This document shows, one piece after another, positions 14,694 through 18,991 of a DNA stretch of 18,991 nucleotides. The stretch's first letter is position 1, and every line of letters starts with the position of its first letter. The stretch covers positions 1 through 18,991 of the forward strand of contig WGEI01000076.1 of the NCBI GenBank assembly GCA_015492875.1. Direction: 5' to 3'. Below the pieces are notes generated by a model. The model saw only the letters and a program-made list of their open reading frames with translations, was not told the origin of the DNA and did not search any database. The position numbers were made by a program, and so were the translations under genes. This stretch comes from Anaerolineae bacterium. Its GTDB lineage: Bacteria > Chloroflexota > Anaerolineae > Aggregatilineales > Phototrophicaceae.

Positions 14694-14977
14694 TAAAACG
14701 TCCTCTCTAATCGCTCAACATCTACACCAAAGTGCCTAAATTAACTCTAAAGCAGTTTTGAAATGTTGTCTAGCAATGCGTCTAATCACTATACGGACGA
14801 AGGGCGGCAAAGTTGCAACTAAAACAGGTATCAATCCATTTTTAACACAGGGTAAAACTATGCTTACTCGCGTGATAATCAAGAACTATAGCCGCTTAAT
14901 GATGCTTTGTTTGGGGCGATAACTGTGAAATTTACCACAAGCGTAGATATAAGGAGAATAGTCTGCTAAAACAAAGA

Positions 14978-15040
14978 TGTTCAGCGTGACTAGCTGTAGC
15001 GATGCTTGCAAACACTCTACAGAAAATCAAACGCTGAACA
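14978..15040 (+). repeat. Nested inverted repeat upstream of the iron-binding protein gene
   Basis: Outer arms TGTTCAGCGT (14978-14987) and ACGCTGAACA (15031-15040) are perfect complements over 10 bp. Inside them CTGTAG (14994-14999) and CTACAG (15017-15022) pair over 6 bp. The result is one long interrupted stem of about 63 nt. No U-tract follows, so it is not an ordinary terminator. Confidence 0.55.
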
Positions 15041-15056
15041 CCTATATCTTGTCTAT

Positions 15057-15078
15057 GTGAATACTAATTGGTATTCAC
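15057..15078 (+). promoter_or_regulatory. 22-bp palindrome just upstream of the iron-binding protein gene, candidate operator
   Basis: GTGAATAC (15057-15064) and GTATTCAC (15071-15078) are exact inverted copies around TAATTG. It lies 21 bp before the start codon. A weak TTGTCT/TATTCA pair (15049-15054, 15072-15077, 17-bp spacer) would place it inside a promoter. It resembles in size a metalloregulator site, but the sequence is not a standard Fur or IdeR box. Confidence 0.5.
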
Positions 15079-15099
15079 GCAAAAAGCAAATGGGAGTAT

Positions 15100-16128
15100 A
15101 TGCACATGCGTATTATGCGGTTTGTCACTGTCGCTTTACTGGCAATTCTCGTTAGCGTAGCTATCATGCCGGCGACTGCTCAGGAGAGTGGCGAAGTTCT
15201 CACAGTTTATTCTGGCCGTAGCGAAAGCCTCATCGGCCCGATTCTGGAACGCTTCACCGAAGAAACCGGCATTCAAGTAGAAGTGCTTTATGGTAGTAGC
15301 GCGGGGCTGGCGGGGCAAATTTTAGAAGAAGGCGCCAATAGCCCGCCAGATGTCTTCATTGCGCAAGATGCAGGCGCGCTGGGTGCTGTAGCCAAAGCTG
15401 GTTTATTCGCCCCATTACCATCTGACATTTTGGAACGTGTGCCGGAAGCGTTTCGCTCTCCAGAAGGACTGTGGGTTGGCTTGAGCGGGCGCGCGCGTGT
15501 GCTGGTTTACAATCCAGAGCTGCTAGAAGAGCTGGGGCTAGAACTGCCGAATTCTATTCTAGACCTCATCAGCGAAGAGTGGCGCGATCTGGTTGGTTGG
15601 GCGCCCACCAATGGATCGTTCCAAGCTAACGTCACCGCGATGCGCGTTCTGCTAGGCGATGATGCCACCCGTGAATGGCTAGAAGGTATGGTTGCGAACG
15701 ATGCTCAGGTTTATGAAAAAAATACGCCGATTGTACAGGCTGTCATCAACGGTGAAATTCCGGTTGGCTTGGTCAATCACTACTACCTGTTCCGCTTCTT
15801 AGCGGAAGACCCAAGCATTACCGCCCGCCTCCACTTCTTCCCCGCTGGCGACCCCGGCGCTTTGGTAAACGTGGCTGGCGCGGGCGTTTTGGCCAGCTCT
15901 GATACGCCCGGCCTAGCACAGCGCTTGCTGCTGTACTTGCTGAGCAACGGCGCACAGCAATACTTCGCTGAAGAGACTTATGAATACCCGCTGGTGCCCG
16001 GTGTAGAGCCGATTGTAGACCTGCCACCGCTGGCGAGTATTGAAGCGCCAGAAATTGACCTAAGCGACCTTGACGACCTACAAGGCACGTTGGAAATGCT
16101 GGAAGATGCTGGCGCCTTTGATGGATAA
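15100..16128 (+). CDS. Iron(III)-type ABC transporter substrate-binding protein (FbpA-like)
   Basis: A 342-residue exported binding protein that captures ferric iron for the permease encoded next. Signal peptide at about 1-27 with cleavage after ATA before QESG; no lipobox, so soluble or otherwise tethered. FbpA features: VYSGRSESL at the start of the mature part, SPPDVFIAQDAGAL, SGRARVLVYNP, and GLVNHYY at 224-230 with the tandem Tyr228-Tyr229 that ligates Fe3+ in this family; EYPLVPGV follows near the end. The last about 35 residues are Asp/Glu/Leu-rich. GGGAG stands 3 nt before the ATG at 15100 and 9 nt before the in-frame ATG at 15106, so the latter may be the true start. Confidence 0.93.
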   Translation: MHMRIMRFVTVALLAILVSVAIMPATAQESGEVLTVYSGRSESLIGPILERFTEETGIQVEVLYGSSAGLAGQILEEGANSPPDVFIAQDAGALGAVAKAGLFAPLPSDILERVPEAFRSPEGLWVGLSGRARVLVYNPELLEELGLELPNSILDLISEEWRDLVGWAPTNGSFQANVTAMRVLLGDDATREWLEGMVANDAQVYEKNTPIVQAVINGEIPVGLVNHYYLFRFLAEDPSITARLHFFPAGDPGALVNVAGAGVLASSDTPGLAQRLLLYLLSNGAQQYFAEETYEYPLVPGVEPIVDLPPLASIEAPEIDLSDLDDLQGTLEMLEDAGAFDG

Positions 16129-16142
16129 ATTGGCCTGAAATT

Positions 16143-16164
16143 GGGCGGGGTATTTGCTCCGCCC
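16143..16164 (+). other. Intercistronic hairpin between binding protein and permease
   Basis: GGGCGGGG (16143-16150) pairs with CTCCGCCC (16157-16164) around a 6-nt loop, with one G-U pair and no U-tract. Such hairpins after binding-protein genes commonly stabilise the upstream mRNA and lower permease expression (known for ABC operons; inferred here). Confidence 0.55.
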
Positions 16165-16208
16165 GCATAAAATCGCCGTCAAATTTAACGAGCAGAGAGA
16201 TAAAAGCC

Positions 16209-17879
16209 ATGCAGATACCCTATACGACAACTGCTGCCAACGCCAACAAAGCAGTAAAAGCCCTTTCGTTACCCGGCCTCCGCTCTATTCGCGGGCGGCG
16301 ATGGCGCTTATATGGCGCACATATCAATTGGCTACAAATTCTCACTATGCTCATCGTTGGCGTGGTGTTATTGCCCATTGCGTATCTAGTTATTCGGGCG
16401 GTGGGCGCAGGTGAAGAGGGTATCACCTATCTACTCAAAGAGCGCACCTTACGTATTGTTTGGAATAGTTTAACGCTCGTTCTCTCAGTCACACTTTCGG
16501 CGGCGATAATTGGCGTGCCATTTGCATGGCTAACATCGCGCACTAATCTCCCCTTCCGTCGAGTTTGGTTGATTTTGGGGCTGTTGCCGATGGTCATCCC
16601 TTCCTATTTAGGGGCGGTGACGTTCATCGCGGCATTTGGCCCTAAGGGGATGCTACAAGGTTTACTAGAGCCGCTAGGTGTACAACGCCTGCCAGAAATT
16701 TATGGCTTTTTCGGCGCGTGGGTAGTGTTAACGCTATTCACCTATCCTTACGTCGCGCTCACTGTGCGGGCGGCGCTATTACAGAACGACCCTGCGCTGG
16801 AGGAAGCGGCGCGGAGTATGGGGCTTAGCCGCTGGAAAGTGTTCTGGCGCGTTACATTGCCCCAATTGCGCCCAGCACTGGCGGCGGGTATGCTTTTGAC
16901 GGCGCTTTACACACTCAGCGATTTTGGCGCGGTGGCGATGATGCGCTATAACGCATTCACCCGTGCTATTTATTTGCAATACAACAGTTCCTTTAATCGT
17001 GAACGGGCGGCGCTATTGGCGCTCGTTTTGGTCGCTGTCACGATTGCTTTGCTCTTCTTACAGCGCAAACTCCAGAACGGCAAACACAATTACCGCATTG
17101 GCACAGGCGCAAAACGCCAATTGAAGCGCGTTTCGCTCGGCAAATGGAAGTGGCCGGCATTAGGTTTTTGTAGTGTGCTGGTCGGTCTAGGGGTACTCGT
17201 GCCGATGCTGGTACTGTTCACTTGGTTGACCAGCCGCAACCTGCTGGACGCCGTACCGGTCAACATGGCGGAACTAGCGGCTAATACGGTGGGCGTTAGC
17301 GCGCTGGCGGCGCTGGTCGTCGCCATTATGGCTATTCCGCCGTCGATGCTGGCGGTGCGCTCCAAATCGCGGTTCAATCATTTACTCGCCCGCCTCACCC
17401 ATCTGAGCTATGTGCTGCCGGGAATTGTGGTGGCGCTGGCATTGGTGTTCTTCGCGGCGAATGCTGTTCCCGCCATTTACCAAACCCTACCACTTCTCAT
17501 TTTGGGATATGCCACCCGCTATCTCGCCTATGGTGTCAGTGCGACGGAAAGCGCCTTAACTCAGATTAACCCCCGTATTGAAGAAGCTGCTCGAAGCATG
17601 GGACTAACGCCGACACAGGTCGCGCGGCGCATCACCATGCCGCTAGCACGTAACGGTATTTTGGCGGGGGCGGTATTGGTTTGCCTCCATGTGATGAAAG
17701 AGCTGCCAACAACGCTGGTACTTGCGCCTATTGGCTTCAAAACGTTCGCCACCCGCATTTGGGCAATGTACGAAGAGGCGATGCTGGTGAATATCGCCAT
17801 TCCCGGTTTATTATTGATGGGCGTGGCGGCGCTATTGATGACGTTGATGCTGTGGCGAGATAGGGAAATAGCCACCTAG
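16209..17879 (+). CDS. Iron(III) ABC transporter permease, two fused permease domains (FbpB-like)
   Basis: A 556-residue inner-membrane protein with about 12 hydrophobic segments. It contains two BPD_transp_1 domains, each with its ATPase-docking EAA loop: EEAARSMGLSRWKVFWRVTLP at about 198-218 and EEAARSMGLTPTQVARRITMP at about 457-477. Such duplicated permeases are typical of FbpB/ThiP transporters, where one chain does the work of two. The N-terminal 35 residues are basic and cytoplasmic. The ATG at 16209 has a weak AGAGAGA upstream. It follows the binding protein by 80 bp with a hairpin between them. The ATPase is probably the partial gene at the right edge. Confidence 0.94.
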   Translation: MQIPYTTTAANANKAVKALSLPGLRSIRGRRWRLYGAHINWLQILTMLIVGVVLLPIAYLVIRAVGAGEEGITYLLKERTLRIVWNSLTLVLSVTLSAAIIGVPFAWLTSRTNLPFRRVWLILGLLPMVIPSYLGAVTFIAAFGPKGMLQGLLEPLGVQRLPEIYGFFGAWVVLTLFTYPYVALTVRAALLQNDPALEEAARSMGLSRWKVFWRVTLPQLRPALAAGMLLTALYTLSDFGAVAMMRYNAFTRAIYLQYNSSFNRERAALLALVLVAVTIALLFLQRKLQNGKHNYRIGTGAKRQLKRVSLGKWKWPALGFCSVLVGLGVLVPMLVLFTWLTSRNLLDAVPVNMAELAANTVGVSALAALVVAIMAIPPSMLAVRSKSRFNHLLARLTHLSYVLPGIVVALALVFFAANAVPAIYQTLPLLILGYATRYLAYGVSATESALTQINPRIEEAARSMGLTPTQVARRITMPLARNGILAGAVLVCLHVMKELPTTLVLAPIGFKTFATRIWAMYEEAMLVNIAIPGLLLMGVAALLMTLMLWRDREIAT

Positions 17880-17888
17880 CCGCTAGCC

Positions 17889-17923
17889 ATGACATTTGTC
17901 ATCAAACTGTGGACATTCATCAT
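17889..17923 (+). promoter_or_regulatory. Repeated box upstream of the YwiC-like gene, candidate activator site
   Basis: ATGACATTTGTCAT (17889-17902) is a perfect palindrome around TT. A second copy, GACATTCATCAT (17912-17923), repeats GACATTTGTCAT (17891-17902) with two changes exactly 21 bp later, two helical turns. A TAGAAT -10 candidate (17964-17969) lies downstream with no good -35, as expected for an activator-dependent promoter. The regulator is unknown. Confidence 0.45.
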
Positions 17924-18010
17924 AAACCGTCGCCTATCTCACTGGGATTTTCCCCAATTTCTATAGAATAAGGTCGGTGCATCCACTTAGCTCAAAGGGG
18001 CAATATCCAC

Positions 18011-18814
18011 ATGGCTCAAAGTCTATTGAAGGGCAATATGTTTGCTAAATGGAGAGGTGTCGCTTTACCGGCAGAGCATGGCGGATGGGGCTTTGTCGCT
18101 GAACCGTTATTGCTAGGTGTATTGGTGGCGGTATCTAGCGGCGGGTTATGGCTTATCACGTTGGCAATGGGCTTATTTTTGATGCGGCAACCGTTGAAAA
18201 TTATCGTTGTTGACCGCAAGCGGGGACGGCGCTATGGCCGTACAAAAATAGCTGAGCGCTTTCTCGCTATATATGGCCTCATCGCCCTTATCGGGTTTGT
18301 TGGTGCGCTAACAAGGGCGCCAATCGAGGCATTTTTCCCCTCATTATTCGCCGCGCCGCTGGCTTTCGTTCAGCTTTACTATGACTTACGGGGTATCAGC
18401 CGCGCCCTGTGGCCAGAATTAGCAGGGGCGACAGCGATGGGCGCGTTTGCAGGGAGTATCGCCATTGCGGGGGGCTGGACACTCGCACAGGCTTGGCCAT
18501 TATGGGCGATTATCACGGCGCGGGCAGTCTCATCAATTGTCTATGTGCGGGCGCGCATTCGCAAAATCAAACATATCCCTTATACGCCCTACCCCGCCAT
18601 CGCCCTGCATGTCATTGGATTGGGCGCTATGGTGATACTCGCCAGTGCGGGGATAATACCATGTGTCACGGCGATATTCTTCGCCATTCTTTTATTGCGG
18701 GCTATTTATGGCCTATACTATGCGCCAACAGTAGCAGCGCGCGTCATTGGCTTTCAGGAATTGGGGCTAGGGCTGGGAACGGTCATCATCAGCGCTGCAG
18801 GTTATATACTATAA
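18011..18814 (+). CDS. YwiC-like integral membrane protein
   Basis: A 267-residue, very hydrophobic protein with about seven or eight membrane segments. The N-terminal PAEHGGWGFVAEP at about 20-32 is the hallmark of the YwiC-like family; in Bacillus ywiC lies near fnr and nitrate-respiration genes, but its function is not established. A basic cytoplasmic loop, DRKRGRRYGRTK, follows near residue 68. The ATG at 18011 has AAGGGG about 10 nt upstream. It is inserted between the iron permease and the ATPase gene on the same strand, with candidate regulator boxes in front, so it may be separately controlled. Confidence 0.85.
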   Translation: MAQSLLKGNMFAKWRGVALPAEHGGWGFVAEPLLLGVLVAVSSGGLWLITLAMGLFLMRQPLKIIVVDRKRGRRYGRTKIAERFLAIYGLIALIGFVGALTRAPIEAFFPSLFAAPLAFVQLYYDLRGISRALWPELAGATAMGAFAGSIAIAGGWTLAQAWPLWAIITARAVSSIVYVRARIRKIKHIPYTPYPAIALHVIGLGAMVILASAGIIPCVTAIFFAILLLRAIYGLYYAPTVAARVIGFQELGLGLGTVIISAAGYIL

Positions 18815-18850
18815 TCGCCACCAAATAGCAGGAGATGAAAGAGGGTTCAC

Positions 18851-18991
18851 TTGAGTAAAACGCTGGAATGCACTGATGTTAGCAAAGGCTTTGCCGGTGT
18901 TTTGGCCGTCCAACACTTAAATTTGAGCATCTATGCGGGGGAGTTTGTCACCTTGCTTGGGCCAAGCGGCTGTGGCAAAACAACGACATTA
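18851..18991 (+). CDS. ABC transporter ATP-binding protein, 3' end missing
   Basis: The first 47 codons of an ABC ATPase cut by the right edge. It starts at a TTG (18851) with GAGGG 5 nt upstream; the ATG at 18835 is in another frame and stops at once. LECTDVSKGF is the A-loop region, and GPSGCGKTTT is the Walker A motif for ATP binding. It most likely energises the iron transporter encoded just before (FbpC-like), by position and by the GPSGCGKTT form common in FbpC/PotA-type ATPases. The rest of the protein is not visible. Confidence 0.9.
   Translation, partial: MSKTLECTDVSKGFAGVLAVQHLNLSIYAGEFVTLLGPSGCGKTTTL

Larger units (their letters stand above)
14694..15099 (+). other. 406-bp divergent intergenic region
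   Basis: No convincing gene. It separates the minus-strand E2 cassette from the plus-strand iron transporter. It holds the nested inverted repeat and the palindrome listed separately. On the minus strand TTGCAA and TATAGT (about 14789-14819) could drive the E2 cassette, but the spacer is 19 bp, too long for comfort. A 27-codon frame from the ATG at 14977 to the TGA at 15058-15060 spans the nested repeat, but it has no Shine-Dalgarno at a normal distance. Confidence 0.5.

Noticed and set aside
14789..14819. TTGCAA/TATAGT minus-strand promoter for the E2 cassette
   Set aside because: Spacer is 19 bp; kept only as a weak remark in the intergenic entry.
14859..14921. 20-codon frame in the divergent region
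   Set aside because: No Shine-Dalgarno and no recognisable sequence; likely chance.
17944..17955. GGGATTTTCCCC small inverted repeat before the YwiC-like gene
   Set aside because: Four-base arms; expected by chance at this base composition.
18409..18828. 139-codon plus-strand frame inside the YwiC-like gene
   Set aside because: It is a frame-shifted shadow of a recognised family protein.

Overview
The window reads as bacterial chromosome of about 50% GC, gene-dense, with no tRNA, rRNA, transposase or CRISPR array that I can see. The family mix (acyl-peptidase of family S9, divergent IDH/IMDH-like enzyme, YwiC-like protein, Fbp-type iron transporter, a two-step PCMT-Nudix-PfkB cluster, TIR protein) resembles Chloroflexota of the Anaerolineae kind. 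That is an inference from gene flavour only.

Left part (1-4733): the 3' end of a serine peptidase gene (+) converges with a MarR regulator (-). Next comes a divergent isocitrate/isopropylmalate dehydrogenase homologue (-) with its own promoter and terminator. Divergent from it is a radical SAM enzyme (+) whose roughly 100-nt leader can hide the ribosome binding site in either of two mutually exclusive pairings.

Middle (4734-8650, all +): an exported protein of unknown function, rsmG (16S rRNA m7G methyltransferase), a CNNM/CBS membrane protein and a stand-alone TIR-domain protein. The TIR start codon lies in one arm of a perfect 10-bp inverted repeat.

Central cluster (8700-14693, all -), the most interesting part: an E2-like protein, a JAB/MPN-type protein and a ThiF/E1-like protein are packed with 5-nt spacing and a 4-nt overlap. 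This is the gene set of a bacterial ubiquitin-like conjugation system, but no obvious ubiquitin-like modifier is present. The JAB protein has Gln in place of the second zinc-binding His and appears fused to an E2-like fold lacking an obvious catalytic Cys. Downstream on the same strand are an 88-residue protein ending in Gly, a protein-L-isoaspartate methyltransferase-like protein with a C-terminal extension, a CoA-pyrophosphatase-type Nudix hydrolase and a PsuK-like PfkB kinase. After the kinase's TAG the same frame stays open for 51 codons, up to a TAA just before a strong terminator.

Right part (15100-18991, +): an iron(III)-type ABC transporter (binding protein, double permease, start of an ATPase) with a YwiC-like membrane protein gene between permease and ATPase. 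The 400-nt divergent region in front of the binding protein holds a large nested inverted repeat and a 22-bp palindrome. Two copies of a short box 21 bp apart precede the YwiC gene.
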